Position numbers and translations under genes: made by a program. This document shows positions 13,101 to 25,746 of a stretch of 64,000 bases of DNA, piece after piece (position 1 is the stretch's first letter; every line of letters starts with the position of its first letter). Origin of the DNA: Adineta steineri. Taxonomy: Eukaryota; Rotifera; Eurotatoria; Adinetida; Adinetidae. Under the pieces are notes generated by a model that was not told the origin of the DNA, did no database searches, and saw nothing but the letters and a program-made list of their open reading frames with translations. The stretch lies in contig CAJNOI010000071.1 of the NCBI GenBank assembly GCA_905250115.1, forward strand, positions 404,280 through 468,279, read 5' to 3'.

Positions 13101-13749
13101 TATGAAAAACAAAAATTTCAAAATAATAATATTTATTTTCTTAAATGACAAAATCTTTTACTCTAATTTGCCTTGTTTTTGTAATTTACGGCATAAAAAA
13201 GTTTTTAAATGTGTTTTAACTTCAGCGGATGCATTAGCACCTAGAATAATAATAATAATAATATTTGATTAGAACAAGAAAATAGAAGAAAAATATTCAC
13301 TTTGATCTTTTTTATCTTTAGTTTGAACACGTCGTCTTTCTTCTTCAAGACGTGTGTGATCCATTGATGATGATGATGATGCGGCAGCTGCAGCAGCCGT
13401 TGCTGCTACTACTGCTGCTGTTACGGATTCTTGTCTATCAGGATCAATCAGATGTGGATAGGGAAGCTAAAAAAATGAATGACGAAAAACAAAAAAATAA
13501 TAATTAATATATACATAGATTTATTTATTTATTTTGTTACTATATAACTTCTATGAGAAACTTTCAGGACATTATCTTTGTCTTAGATTTATTAGATGAA
13601 AAATGAATTGAATTAGAATCCTTTAGAATATTTCTTATCAGAATATAATATTCGTATTTTCTCTATTATTATTTTTTTTCGTTTTAAATAAATACTTACA
13701 AATACTCGTGGAAAATATTTTGAATTTCCTTCTTTATTATTATTGTCGT

Positions 13750-13782
<33 letters not shown>

Positions 13783-13840
13783 TACCAGAGCCTAGTGTAT
13801 TATTGCCTGGCAATGATGATGGTCGACAAAAGTCAACCAT
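10128..13840 (-). CDS. HDAC4: Class IIa histone deacetylase (HDAC4/5/7/9-like)
   Basis: Fourteen exons join in phase to 747 aa: 13700-13840, 13301-13466, 13162-13240, 12898-13097, 12729-12836, 12427-12668, 12251-12374, 12016-12199, 10929-11418, 10767-10864, 10588-10706, 10400-10533, 10256-10340, 10128-10201. It should deacetylate lysines or act as a signal-regulated co-repressor shuttling between nucleus and cytoplasm. The N-terminal half is regulatory: poly-Asn and poly-Ala/Ser tracts, and LRRFQSEPVL at about residue 137, matching the 14-3-3 docking pattern around a phosphoserine in class IIa HDACs. The catalytic domain starts near residue 354 with the class IIa zinc region (CYCKR), followed by RPPGHHA (about 498-504), VDWDIHHGNGT, GFDACTGHP and LEGGYEL. 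All zinc ligands are present. Position 675 is Tyr, where vertebrate class IIa enzymes have His. Intron 8 is unusually long (597 nt). There is no paralogue in the window. Confidence 0.93.
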
Positions 13841-16476
13841 GAAGATTTGTTAGATACGAAATATATAACTTTCTAAAAATGAAACAAAGAAAAACAATAG
13901 AAATACATATATAAAAAAAAAGAAAAGAAGAACAAGGAAGAGAAAAGCAAAAAAAAATGATTTACTCTTCTTTTCATACTTCTTTGCAGATGCTACTCTC
14001 ACTTAGTTTTGCTTTATCTCTTTGTATAGTGTATGTCAGTCAGTTTTGGTCGAAGAGTATATGTTTTTTTTTCTTCTTCTTCTTCATGTCTTATTCTCTT
14101 TCTTCATATGAGACGAATAAAAAAAAAGCAAAAAACCGAGTAGTAAGAAAAGGAAAAAAAATAGAAAGAAAAAAAAACTAAGCTCAGAACATGACAAAAA
14201 CATGCTATTTACGATTTATGTATTGGAAAAATAATACGAAAGGTTATCATATTTTAATAATTAGGAAAAAATATAGAAGGTTATTATATTATCCGACAAG
14301 TGATAATGATGACAGATTTCTTGTTTTAAATAAATTCCACTTTTATGACCTATTTCTTTTCTACTATCACTACTTTTACCTTTTAAATATAAAAAAATGA
14401 AAGATTAATTCTAAGAATAGAATTATAACTCTAGTTCATAATCAAAAATAAACAGCTTTTGATATATATATATTATATCTATTTATAAGCTTGCTTAAAA
14501 TACATCTGAATAATTTCTGATGGTATTAGAGCGAACTTTTTTTTTCTCTCTCTCTCTCTATAGAGGTAATATCATTTTCCTATCAACATAAAGAAAGAAA
14601 AAACAAGTAGCAACATAAAAGCACTGGTATATACCTTTTTTTATGAATGGATAGATGAAGAAGAAGGAAGAAAAATGAGACGGGACGAACAGAATAAAAA
14701 CTAAAAATAGCAATAGTCACAAGAGGACATGAAATTCTGCGCCAAAAGAAAGAAGAAAAACATGCCTAATAACTAAAAAAAAAGAAAGAAATGTATTTTT
14801 CTTTTTCTTTCAAATCTTTCGAACGAAAATAATCACCATTCTTTCCTCTTACATAATACTTTACCTGTCTTTCTTCCTTTGTTTCTTCTTCTTTATTTAA
14901 TCGTATTATATTGTATTTGTTGTTGTTATTGTTGCTATTTGTTTCTTTCTCTACATCAATTACTATTTTTATCGAACGTATTTCTCTCTTAAAATGACAT
15001 ATTATATTCTCTTTATGTGTACTGAATAGATAATTTTATTCTCATCTATTTTAGTCATCTATAATTATGATAAATACGATGATACATAATAAATTATCAC
15101 AATGTACTTAACGCTTGAAAAAAAACTATGAAAATTTATTTTAATTTCAAAATATATCGATAAAAACTTCTAAATAGAAGAGAAAAGCTTTTCAATTCCA
15201 CAAGCCTTATCATTAATCAATAACCTTTATAAAAATAAAATGTCTCTATGGCTGATATATAAGACATACATCATAGAACAACAATAAAGAAATCTAACAG
15301 CAAGCATCAATAGCACCCTAGTATGCCATCATGACGTAGACAAACATTGAATCGAAGAGAAAAAGAGAGGAGAAGAGAAGAAGAAAAAAAGATAAGGCTA
15401 AAAATAACTCTAGATAGTTTTTTATGTTTCGTCATTTAGATCTTTGCATCTTCAAATGACAAGGAAGAAGAGTTCTTTTTTTCTCTTCTTCTTCTTGTTC
15501 TCCTTCTTCTTTCTAATAATATTTATATCATCGCAATAAGGTCGCATGACTCTTTTCATGCTTGAAATATTCTTCTTAATAAATGTTCATCTTTAAAAAG
15601 ATGACTTTATTTATTTATAAGAACAATTAAAGAAAAGAAGAAGAAAAAAAAATTGGATGGAATGTATTAATAATGATAAAGATAGAAAATATTTTCTCTT
15701 GTCTTTCAATGACTATTGACAATCAAATAAGTGTTGTTAAAAACATGCATTATTAGACTTTTTTAGATCTGCAACATGAATTATTAAATATAATATTGTC
15801 AAAGGTGCATATTTATAAATAGGAAATTATAAATAGATTTGTTATGTGAAGATAAGAATAAAAGACAAGATATTAGTCGTTCTCTTTCGCGTCGTCTTAT
15901 ATGGTTGTTCTTAAAAAAGAATCTATGACAAATAACAGAAACTGGACAGGGTCATGTAGATGTCGTCAAAGTCTGGTAGTATAAATAGAATATATTACGG
16001 TTGGCGTTCTTATATAACAAATAATTGCTTATGTTTATTTTAATTCTCTTTTCGTTCGTGTAATGCTTTCAGCATGCCAGTCGATATTGACAAAAAAAAC
16101 TTAATGCTGTAAGGGATCTTAATTTTATTATTGATTTTTTAAATTAACTAATGTCTATATGAAATATTTGCTTACATTCTTCTTCCATGGTCGATAGAAA
16201 TATAATCGATCTTTTTTTTTTCTTCTTCTTCTTCATAAGATTAAACGTTTATTTTCTTTAGATAATAGTTGTTTTGTTTTGTTTTTGAATCTGTTCTGAA
16301 TTATCTTTTTTATTTCTAATGATTACCAGCAAGATCTCTGTTAAAACCAAGGATAAAATAAATATTTCTACTATTGATTGATGTATGCAACAACGGTTGT
16401 TAAGACGATAGAAGAAAGATATTACGACAGGCGACAAGCTTGACGCCCAAACAAACAATTAAGACGAAGATAATAA
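13841..16476. other. Divergent intergenic region between HDAC and neurabin
   Basis: About 2.6 kb separate two divergent start codons, so promoters of both genes should lie here. I see only A/G- and T/C-rich tracts (14070-14090, 14540-14560, 15480-15510, 16210-16235) and no exon chain. Confidence 0.5.
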
Positions 16477-17128
16477 ATGGCAAACATTCTTATTCATTCA
16501 GCAATACCATCTCCTCTTACCAATACTGATTCTGCATCAAACTTTATCGTTGATACTCCAACAGAGACTTCTCATACAGATAATAATAAATATAATGGTC
16601 ATGTTACTCGATTACGTAATATATTCACAGAACATTCATTAATGGCAAATAAATTAAATTCAGATGATTATCCATTACTAACAAATATTCATCCAACAAA
16701 TTATCATGAAACAAAAGAAAACTTTCAAACATTAAATGATCCATCAATATGTAATAATGCACCATTAATGACAACAAAAGCAATGGCTAATAAACATCAA
16801 GAACATAATCATAATACATCCGCACAATCAATGAGTAGTACATTATCAAATCGATCATATGATGTAGTTTCGAATCCACCAAATGAAGATGCTCCTCCTT
16901 ATGCAATAATTAATCGAAGATATTCAAATGCAGAACAACATTATGATTATCCTTCTGATACCATTTTAAAATTAAAAAAACATCAACGGGATGAAAATGA
17001 TCCAAAAAATGAACAAATAACAACTCGTTTTTTACCATTTAATGTTCTTAAACGTATGGATCATCTGAATACAGTTTTTGTTAAACCGACAAAAATTGAA
17101 CAATCATTACCGAAATTAATTTTTCAAG

Positions 17129-17165
<37 letters not shown>

Positions 17166-20100
17166 AAAACAAGAACAATTAAAAACAGTTGAAAATCCAA
17201 TATTTCATGGTAAACAAATCTTTTGTATAAAAAAAAGAAAGTGTTGATTTGTTATTGAAAGGTTTGATAAGAGTCCGAAGAAAATTTATCTTCTCTAAAA
17301 ATAACTGACATTTAACCAGACTTGTCAATCTCATTGTTTATCATAAATAGTACATGTTATCTTATACATAGCTAAAAGAAGAAAATAATGGATTTTATAA
17401 GACGCCTACGTTCTTATTTAGTTTCAAAGGGCATGGCAAACATTTCTGTCTATCATTAAAAATATGTTTAGAAACTCATGAGAATAAGAAATCATCTTAT
17501 CTTGAGTTAGTTAATCATATTTTTAAAGTGTATGCACGTAAAATAAAGATAATCAATCATCATCAATCGTATTTTTTTTATTATATTTAGAAGCCGTTTG
17601 TGCACATGTTGATGACAGATCATCAACACCATTGTTTTATGAAAAACCTGGTTTACCAGAAACTAGCGATGATACATTATCAAATGATACTAGACGAGTT
17701 AAATTTAGTAATGCACCAATTCGAGTATGAATAGAAAACAATTGATTGAAAATAAGAATAACAAAATTCAATAATCTTATAGGTTTATCCAACATATTCA
17801 CCAAGTGAATATGATCGACGAAATGAAGATATTAATCCATTTGCAGCAGCTGCTGAATATGAATTAGAAAAACGAATTGAAAAAATGAATATATTTACTG
17901 TTGAAGTTGAAAAAGGTATAATTCGAAAATTAATTATTTATTTAAAGAAAAAATAATCTCTTTACTTTTAGGACCTGATGGTCTTGGTATTAGGTATAGA
18001 ATATATATATATATATCTAATAGAATTCTCATTAGTGAATATTGTTTTAGTGTACTGGGAATGGGTGTTGGTGCTGATAGTGGATTAGAAAAATTAGGTA
18101 TATTTGTAAAATCTCTTAATCCTCAGGGAATAATTGCTAAAGATGGACGGTAATTAATATTTTTATTAAATATTTTAAATTTAATGTTCTGTTTTTTCAT
18201 CAATTAGTATTCAAGTCGGTGATCAAATCATCGAAGTAAATGGACAATCACTTGTCGGGGTAACACATGCATGTGCTACAAATGTTCTTAAAACAACATC
18301 TGGTGTTGTAAAGTAGGATTTTAATATTTCTTAATTATAAATTCTAAAAAAATCTCGAATATTTAAGATTTATTATTGGTCGTGAAAAAGAACCTGAAAA
18401 ATCTGAAATTTTTGCACTTATTCAACGATCTCTACAATTAGACCAACAACATGAAGATATATCAGACACATTTCAACAATATCATGATGCATATTATGAA
18501 CAAAATTTTCATGATGTTGAAGATGAAGAGGAGGTAAATTCAACAATGCTTTTAAAATATTTATCTATTCTATTTTTCTTTTTTAGCCAACTGATGAAAA
18601 AATGTCAAATGAATTTGAAATTGAAATACTTAAACAATGTTATGAATCATTAGAAAGAACTTTAGATAATACAGAAAAAGAAAAACAACAATATCAGGTA
18701 ATAAAATATTTTTTTAGATTTAGCAAAAAAGAAAAAAAAACTTAAATTCTTCTCGTTTATTTAGCAACTTTATCTCCAAGCCCAAAAGGATTTAAAACAA
18801 ATAGAAGAAAAATATTTTCAAGCAACAATATTAATTAAAGATTTACAAGATCGGTATGTATCTACAACAAAAATCTCATTATTTTCTTTTGTTTTTGTTT
18901 TGACTAAAAGTGATTTTATTTTTCTTTTCACTTATTATTTAAAAGAAACAAATAAAATCTATGTACGTATTGAGGTGTTGGTAAAAAATTACTAAAAACA
19001 AATATCGCTTTTTGTTCACTATATTCATATGGAATCAGAAATCATTACATTTTATTCTTCGTTTGAAAATGTTTTTTTTTCTTTTTTATAGAGATACAAA
19101 ATTACGACAACAACAAATAGAAATATCTGAACGACAAGACAAACATATCAAAGAATTAATGAAAAAGGTTTGTAATAAACAGATTGAAATTAGCCCACCG
19201 ATTGATTTAGATATATATTTCAGAAAGTGTGCGGAAGGGGGCTTGTTGGCGAAACTAAAATGAGCATTTGCGAATTATAACAACACAGATATAGTGTAAA
19301 ATACATGTGACAAATTAATCTACTGTTATCAGAATAATAATATTATAGTCTAAACCCCTCAATATAGTTACCAGGAGCTATTTTTAAACATATGTAATCA
19401 CATAATGACACTGGGGAAATTCGAGGATCTCGATAAATCTTAATCTGAGAGTGAATTTCAATACTACCCTAATATAATGATCCAATGCATTTGTCTGTAA
19501 GAGAAAAGAAAACGAGTTACTCACGTGTTTCTGAATAGATAAAATCATATATGAATGTACTGTGAGATATGATAAAAATGATCGTTAACACTAGAAAAAA
19601 AATGTGGTAGCTCTTATATACATTTTCTCGGAAAAATAACGGTCTATTTATTACGTAGGAGGCTATCTAAATAATAGAATGATATTATACTCAAGTCTCC
19701 ATCAATAATGTTTGAGCACTTAACTAAATTGTCTCTACTAATGATAATTTCAATAGAACAAATATTAGTCATATAAAAAAAGAAAGACGAATTTATTTAT
19801 TATTATTAGATTGAAGAACTTGAAAAAGTGATTGCTACGACCGTTAAATCTGAAAATAGTCTATCGTCTCTCAAGACTACTGAAATGACAGCATCGTATC
19901 CATCTGATGTATCTGACCGTACAGCATTTCGATCTCGTACAAGTTCTGGTCAAAATCCTATGACATTATCATCAACTCGCATTCCATCGTTATCATTAGA
20001 AAAAATATTAACTCGTTCACAACAAGATCTCGAACCTTTATCAATACGTACAAGTATATATATACCACTAAATTTTATTCTTTTTCTTCATAATTTTTCT

Positions 20101-21146
20101 TATTTAGCAACTATTACTAATAATAAATCTAGTGATCAACTTGATCGAAGTTCACCAATACATAAACGTCCTCTGATTAAAGCATGTACAATAAACGTTC
20201 CATCAATGCATGTTTCAACTCCATCACTTGGTGAAATTTCAAATGATTCCTATATGATTGAGTAAATTATAATTACATGTTAAACAAGAAAAAACAATTC
20301 TTTTTATATTTTATTTAGTAATAAATTTGGTACTACAAGAGATCTAACAATGGAAAAAACAAGTAAATAAAATTTATGACTTACATAACAACGTATCGCT
20401 TAGCAGAATGTCTATTGCAGTATTTAATTGAGTTCGAAGTGATGTATTTTTGATCGAGTTTTAACGAATCTAGTTAGAATATGATTGGTATATCCAATCT
20501 TTACCGTTAGATCCATTTGTATTCATTCTATTCAGTACCGAGTAATATGTCAGTTATTTATGGAAATATAATCTTTGACCTAGGTTATAAAGTGCATATG
20601 ACTATGATTTAGTTCGAAATCTTTTAATCATAAATAACCATGTGGTTTTTTTTCTCTTTCAGGAACCCAAGGATTTTCAAGTGATGAGGTAAAATTGAAA
20701 TTTAATAATAGATTTGTTTGTTTAAACTTTTTCTTTTTTTAGTATATTGAGATAAAAGATTGGACAACCGATCAATGTATTCAATGGTTAACAATTGAAA
20801 GATTAACATCATTTATTCCTACATTTCTCAATCGTAATATAGATGGTGAGAAATTATTAGTACTTGATGGATCAAAAATGAAGGTATTTGGGTTGTTTTT
20901 GCTTTCGACTAAAGTTTTTATTATTATTATTAATAGGCAATGGGTATTAAATCAAGTAAAGATCGTGATCAATTAAAAACGAAAATAAAAGAATTAAAAA
21001 ATCTTGAACTTAATCGATTACGTGAACGACTTCTTACTCAACCTTCATTATCTCAACGATCTGGCCGTAGTGAAAAGAAATCACGTTCATCAAGTTTAAC
21101 AAAAATCAAAGAACGAAGATTTTTTAGTAGTAGTTTTGGAAAATAG
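16477..21146 (+). CDS. PPP1R9A: Neurabin (PP1-binding PDZ-coiled-coil-SAM scaffold)
   Basis: Sixteen exons join to 828 aa: 16477-17209, 17591-17724, 17783-17915, 17972-17993, 18051-18149, 18208-18312, 18368-18533, 18587-18697, 18765-18853, 19092-19167, 19810-20053, 20108-20261, 20319-20362, 20663-20688, 20743-20883, 20937-21146. Neurabins tether protein phosphatase 1 to actin at synapses and junctions. The N-terminal 240 residues are polar, with VTRLRNIF resembling the family N-terminus and a poly-Asn run. RVKF (about 280-283) is the PP1-docking RVxF motif. Then comes the conserved block [15 protein letters not shown] and [11 protein letters not shown], and a PDZ domain (about 328-415) with carboxylate loop [15 protein letters not shown] coiled coil follows (about 465-580) and a SAM domain (about 713-775, [10 protein letters not shown] to LDGSKMKAMGI). 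The SAM domain marks it as neurabin-1-like; spinophilin lacks it. It ends in a basic Ser-rich tail. Confidence 0.93.
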
Positions 21147-21461
21147 TTTTTATTTCGAACACATTTGTGATTTTCCGTCCTTTCTCTTGTTTTTTTTTCA
21201 TATAATGTCTATGAACAGTAAGACTGTGACATTCCTAGCTTGAATTTTGTTTTCTTTTTTGTTGTGATCATATTTGCGTGCTATTCTTGTACAGTGTTTT
21301 TTCTTGTTTGCTTGACCTTCTTTTTGATAAGTAGTATTCGAATGATTAATATTCTTGTTTTGTTTTCTTTTCTTTTATAATTCAATAAAAAATGAATTTG
21401 AAAATGAGTGTGATGATTTCATATGTATCATAGTCTAACTTTAGATGCTTAGTTATTGAAA

Positions 21462-22530
21462 ATGAGTGATGGAAGGCAATCAAATACACATTCGAGACGT
21501 ACGAATTATTCGTACATCGAAGAACAAAATGAACAACGTACGGAATTATTAAATTCGAAAGTAAATCAACTTAAACATCTAGCAGTACAAATTGGTGACG
21601 AAACAAAACTCCAGAATAAATATCTACAGGTTTGATATAATTTCGAACTTTTATTATCTACATACATAAATGTTAGAGAGAATTTCTTGTTAAATAACGA
21701 CGCTTAAGTAATCAAATACTATTTTCTGTTCTATTCATGTTAGTCATAGTCTCATAAAACTACGAGTACAAATTAAATGGTCAGTTTTTTATTCAAAATG
21801 ATCAGTAGTTTTATTGTGAATTATCAGTAAAAAATTCAAACTGGGTGTAGGTGTGGGTATGGATGTGGGTGTGAGTGGACACTTACACTCACACGCGCGT
21901 TCACACCCAAGCCCTGATCATGATTACTGACATTCGACATTATTTACTGCTCAGAAAGGATATATTTACTGATTACACTATAGGAAAAACAACTGATCAT
22001 TTAAATAGTACCCTAAAACTACTGTCTATTTCAAAATAAAAGGCAGTTGAATATTTATTGAATAGTTTTCGATAGGAACAAGATGGAGCGGTGCGGTTTC
22101 CATCGTTGCAAAGAGCTGTAGTCAGACATTCTTATTAAATCCATATGCTACCAATGAGAGACATACTGTTTTTCTAAAAACTTTGTGCAACAGTCTTCCG
22201 AGATAAACTGCCCTTTTCCGACGATGCAAATCGCTACTTTCCATTTTGTTGCTATCGAAAATTATTCAAGAAAATGCCCACCCATCTTTTATTTTGAAAT
22301 CGGCAGTGGATATGCAAAAAAACTCTTTCAGATTTGTTGATCAATCATATAGAATTTCTTTTGTTTTGTAGGAGCTACACGACAATATGGATAATACAGG
22401 TAGTCTACTTGGCCAAGCACGTCGTCGTGTTTTGAATTTAGCTCGATCTGGTGGTTGGAAAATATATTTATATCTATTACTTTTTGCTTTATTCGTTTTT
22501 CTTGTTATTTATTTTCTTATCAAACGTTAA
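21462..22530 (+). CDS. BET1: BET1 Golgi SNARE (Qc-SNARE)
   Basis: Two exons, 21462-21629 and 22372-22530, give 108 aa, close to vertebrate BET1. BET1 is the Qc-SNARE acting in ER-to-Golgi vesicle fusion. The SNARE motif runs about residues 20-80 (EEQNEQRTELLNSKVNQLKH, then IGDETKLQNKYLQEL with the central Gln, then NTGSLLGQARRRV). A C-terminal tail anchor follows (IYLYLLLFALFVFLVIYFLI) ending in KR. The pattern EEENE-x-x-x-x-LxxKV and LFALFVF-x-x-IY matches BET1 along its length. The single intron is 742 nt, far longer than most here. It contains a foldback element (22021-22307) and a GT-rich tract (21841-21915). The gene starts 315 bp after neurabin and ends 105 bp from the convergent CAP gene. 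Confidence 0.93.
21841..21915. repeat. GT-rich telomere-like tract with hairpin
   Basis: Degenerate repeats of GGTGTGGG/GATGTGGG type run into a perfect 9-bp inverted repeat (GTGTGAGTG, 8-nt spacer, CACTCACAC) and then C-rich CACACCC. It lies in the BET1 intron. Similar tracts occur at 23824 and 42063. Confidence 0.6.
22021..22307. mobile_element. Foldback/MITE-like element in BET1 intron
   Basis: 287 bp with long imperfect inverted arms. The left end ACTGTCTATTTCAAAATAAA and the reverse complement of the right end, ACTGCCGATTTCAAAATAAA, differ at 2 positions. Homology continues inward on both sides: TTTTCGATAG-x-AACAA-x-ATGG, then GCATCGTCGG versus CCATCGTTGC. No clear target duplication was identified. 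No coding capacity is visible, so this is a non-autonomous DNA-transposon-type sequence. Confidence 0.65.
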
Positions 22531-22635
22531 TTTTAAAAGAAAAGATTAAGAAAATTATATTGTACTTTCCAAATGATTGCAATAAAAACCAGAACATTTA
22601 CATAATTGTTTTTTGTATATATACATATAATAAAT

Positions 22636-23535
22636 TTAACTTGGAGGAAAAACATTTTTATCAAATTCACCAAGAAAATTTCCTGCAGGATAATACATTG
22701 CAACAGCAAAATTCATTGAACTACCTTGTGCTTGTGCAAAACCAACTTCTTGCGAATTTTTCCATACGACTTGAGTAAAATGTCCAGTATCAGATTGATA
22801 TAATTGACGATTATGATAATCATATTTCTTACATTCATTATACCATGATTGAGTCATTTCCTTACCTAAAATATATACATACTATATAATATAATATAAA
22901 TAATAAATAATAAACCTGTCATTGGCCATGATTGACAATAAAGATTTTCTCCAACTTGTGTATTTCGATATTTTGTTTTACTATGTACAAGTCCTCTAGT
23001 TGAAGCTAAATGATTAGCTAAAATACAAGATAGAAAAAAATAATTTTTTTTCAAATTAAAAATATTGATTTATTATTTACCCCAATCTTGAGCTAATTTT
23101 GACAAATCATTATTTAATTTTAATGGTTCAACGCCATGTTTACGTCTTAATTCATTATGTAATTTTAATGCTTCTTGAGCAAATTCAGTATTATCTTGAA
23201 CTGCTGCTGCGGCAGTTGCATTTCTATCAGCAGTTGGTTTTGTTGATCGAAAAAGACTTTTTGGATTTCTTAATGAATGAAAACCAAATCGATTTTCATC
23301 TCGTTTATCATCATGTTGTAAACGTAAATTTTGCATATGCTACAGTATTTTACAAAATAAAAAAAATCTAATAATTATTATTCAACTATCTTACTTTGAT
23401 TGCGTCATCATCCACCATTTCAACTGTTTCTGTTTGTTTTTTTCCATCCGAATTTGTTACTGTTCGCGTTATTTTATAATAACTATGACCATCATTATTT
23501 GAACGTGAAGATGCTGTATTATTATTACGATTCAT
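22636..23535 (-). CDS. GLIPR2: CAP/SCP-domain protein, GAPR-1 (GLIPR2)-like
   Basis: Four exons, 23395-23535, 23081-23339, 22916-23017 and 22636-22865, give 243 aa from ATG 23535. The N-terminal 95 residues are polar and Asn/Ser-rich with no signal peptide, as expected for the intracellular GAPR-1 branch of the CAP superfamily. GAPR-1 is a lipid-raft/Golgi-associated protein. The CAP domain covers about residues 100-240: ALKLHNELRRKHGVEPLKL, LASTRGLVHSK with the conserved His, VGENLYC with the Glu, GHFTQVVWKNSQEVG (CAP1 motif), and VAMYYPAGNFLGEF with the PAGN motif of the GAPR-1 group. The extra N-terminal extension is unlike the roughly 150-aa vertebrate protein. It faces BET1 tail to tail. 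In the other direction it shares a 651-bp divergent spacer with the TRIM gene at 24187. Confidence 0.88.
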
Positions 23536-24186
23536 TGTTATTCGATTAATACTCTCTAACTGAATCAAATAGTTACGAAGTCAAACATTTTATAGTGTCT
23601 CAATTTTATGATTTAGACGATGAATCAACTTGACAAAGAAAATGAATGTCAGGTGTCATATTATTAGAGCAATTATGTCAATGCTAAAATATCAAGTACT
23701 TTTATCTCTATAGCTTTGAATGTTATTTACTCATTTCTGTATAGAATATAAATTGTATTAGTAATGAGGAACAACAAATTCATTTCATTTACAGACTAAA
23801 TTATATAAAGTTTTATTATCTTGAGGGTGTGGGTGACTGTCTGAATTTGTGATTATAGGCGTGGGTAGATGTATGAATTGACCCGGATATGAATGTGTTT
23901 CTCGAGACAATTATAAGATTTATATGTATTAATAAGCATCTGATTATTTGTCTTATACTGATAGATACTTGAGAGTTTTTCTTTTCTTCAAAATTCTTTT
24001 ATTTAAAGAAAAAACATATTCTTGATTAGTCACATATGCATAGAATTAAAATAAGAGAAGAAGAAAAAAAAACTTTTGTCACCTTCATCTTAACAATAGT
24101 ATTGTTAACAACTTGACGACAATACGTAAGAACATTTGAAACGTGCTTTTACAATAACAACAATTAAGACATAGACTTACGAAAAA
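23536..24186. other. Divergent spacer with GT-rich tract
   Basis: Separates the CAP gene (-) from the first TRIM-like gene (+). It holds a degenerate GT-rich tract at 23824-23896 (GAGGGTGTGGGTGACTG and GGCGTGGGTAGATG) like those at 21841 and 42063. Otherwise AT-rich. Promoters for both genes should lie here but no element is clear. Confidence 0.45.
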
Positions 24187-25746
24187 ATGGAAATGCTTAA
24201 TGATTCTAATACAAAACAATTACAAGAATTCACTACTTGTACTATATGTTTAAAAAAATACAAAGATCCACGTATTCTTCCATGTTCTCATACATTTTGT
24301 TTAAAATGTCTTCATCAATCGGTTAAAGATGGCAAATTTTCCTGTCCAATGAAAGATGATATAATGATAAATGAAAATGATATCGATCAATTACCAATTA
24401 ATCGAACAGCTAAAGATACGGTAGACTTTGTAGTGAGTCTTAGTCCATCACTTGATGAAAAAACTTATTACCCATGTGAGAATTGCAATGAAAAACAAGC
24501 GTTAAATTGGTGTGAAAAATGTGCTACAAATTTATGTGATACATGTACAAAATCAGTACATTCAATAAAAATCTTTCAAGCTCATACAATTGTTTCATTA
24601 TCAAATAAAATATATTCATTTTGTTTAGAACATCCGGATGAAAAATTTAAATATTGGTGTACACAATGCCATCTTCTTGTATGTCGTGATTGTTTATTAT
24701 TTAAACATAAAGATCATACATTTGTATCGTTGGATGATGCAGCCATGGATGCAAAAGGAAATCTCGAGAGAAAAACCCAAGAAATAAACGAAATTAAAAG
24801 AAATTTAACACAATTTTCAACTACAACAAAAAATGCTATTGAACGACAACGTGAAATAGCTCGTCATGAAATGCAAGATACTGCACAAACATTTGCTAAT
24901 CTACAACAAATGTTAGAAGAAAGAAAATGTATACTTACCAAAGAGTTAAAAGATGAAGAAATACAATCAATAAAAATATTAAATCAACAACAAATTAATA
25001 TAGATCAACATTTAAATCTAACCACTGTTCAAGAACTTTGTATCAGACAAATATTGAACTCAGATGATCCAATACAAATATTAAAATTCAAATCTACTTT
25101 ATCTCATAATTATAATGAATTTATAGAAAAATATAGAAAAATAGATGAAGGTTGTATTATAATGAGAGATACATTTAAAAGAAATGATAAAGATTTAGAA
25201 GATCTTCAAGATATGATTTCCAAACTTGGTAGTATTACAAGTAAAGCACATGTTGTGAAAAAAGATGGTGTGGCAATTAGAACAATACCATTAGATATTT
25301 CCAAAATTAGTGATAGTAGTAATAGTATTATTTCAAAAGAACAGAATATTGCTCGTGGTTATAAATTTTCATTAAAACAACCAATGAAACTTCGATCAAT
25401 TCGTATACAATCAGATCATATTGGACAAGTTATAGGATTTGTAGTTAATGATGCTAATACTGTTATTCAAAAAAGTATAATTAATTCAGTTAATGCAACG
25501 ATGAAATGGTTGATAATTCCAATGGAATTTGAAATTAAAGATAACTATGGTGTATTAATACTACCACCATCAGATAATGGATCGTATACGTATAAAAATG
25601 GAGATAATCAATTTCGAAAAATAACTGAAAATTGTTCAGTTAAAAGTAAATTATGTAATATGACAACACAACTCAATATAGGTTTACAATTGACTGTAAT
25701 TAATAACACACATTCTATTAGTATGATAATTGATGTGGAAGAGTAA
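24187..25746 (+). CDS. TRIM-like protein (RING variant, two B-boxes, coiled coil), copy 1
   Basis: Intronless, 519 aa. RING-like domain at about 17-55: CTICLKKYKDPRILPCSHTF followed by CLKCLHQ and SCPMKDD. The usual last Cys pair (CPxC) is incomplete: K stands where the final ligand is expected, with Asp next to it. B-box 1 lies at about 98-137 (CENCNEKQALNWCEKCATNL, CDTCTKSVH) and B-box 2 at about 147-185 (CLEHPDEKFKYWCTQCHLLV, CRDCLLFKHKDH). A coiled coil covers about 200-350. The C-terminal 130 residues (GYKFSLKQPMKLRSIRIQS, then DNGSYTYKNGDNQFRKI) look like a beta-rich domain that I cannot name. TRIM proteins are usually ubiquitin ligases in innate immunity or development; ligase activity here is uncertain because of the RING. 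The only close relative in the window is the copy at 27063. Confidence 0.88.
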   Translation: MEMLNDSNTKQLQEFTTCTICLKKYKDPRILPCSHTFCLKCLHQSVKDGKFSCPMKDDIMINENDIDQLPINRTAKDTVDFVVSLSPSLDEKTYYPCENCNEKQALNWCEKCATNLCDTCTKSVHSIKIFQAHTIVSLSNKIYSFCLEHPDEKFKYWCTQCHLLVCRDCLLFKHKDHTFVSLDDAAMDAKGNLERKTQEINEIKRNLTQFSTTTKNAIERQREIARHEMQDTAQTFANLQQMLEERKCILTKELKDEEIQSIKILNQQQINIDQHLNLTTVQELCIRQILNSDDPIQILKFKSTLSHNYNEFIEKYRKIDEGCIIMRDTFKRNDKDLEDLQDMISKLGSITSKAHVVKKDGVAIRTIPLDISKISDSSNSIISKEQNIARGYKFSLKQPMKLRSIRIQSDHIGQVIGFVVNDANTVIQKSIINSVNATMKWLIIPMEFEIKDNYGVLILPPSDNGSYTYKNGDNQFRKITENCSVKSKLCNMTTQLNIGLQLTVINNTHSISMIIDVEE

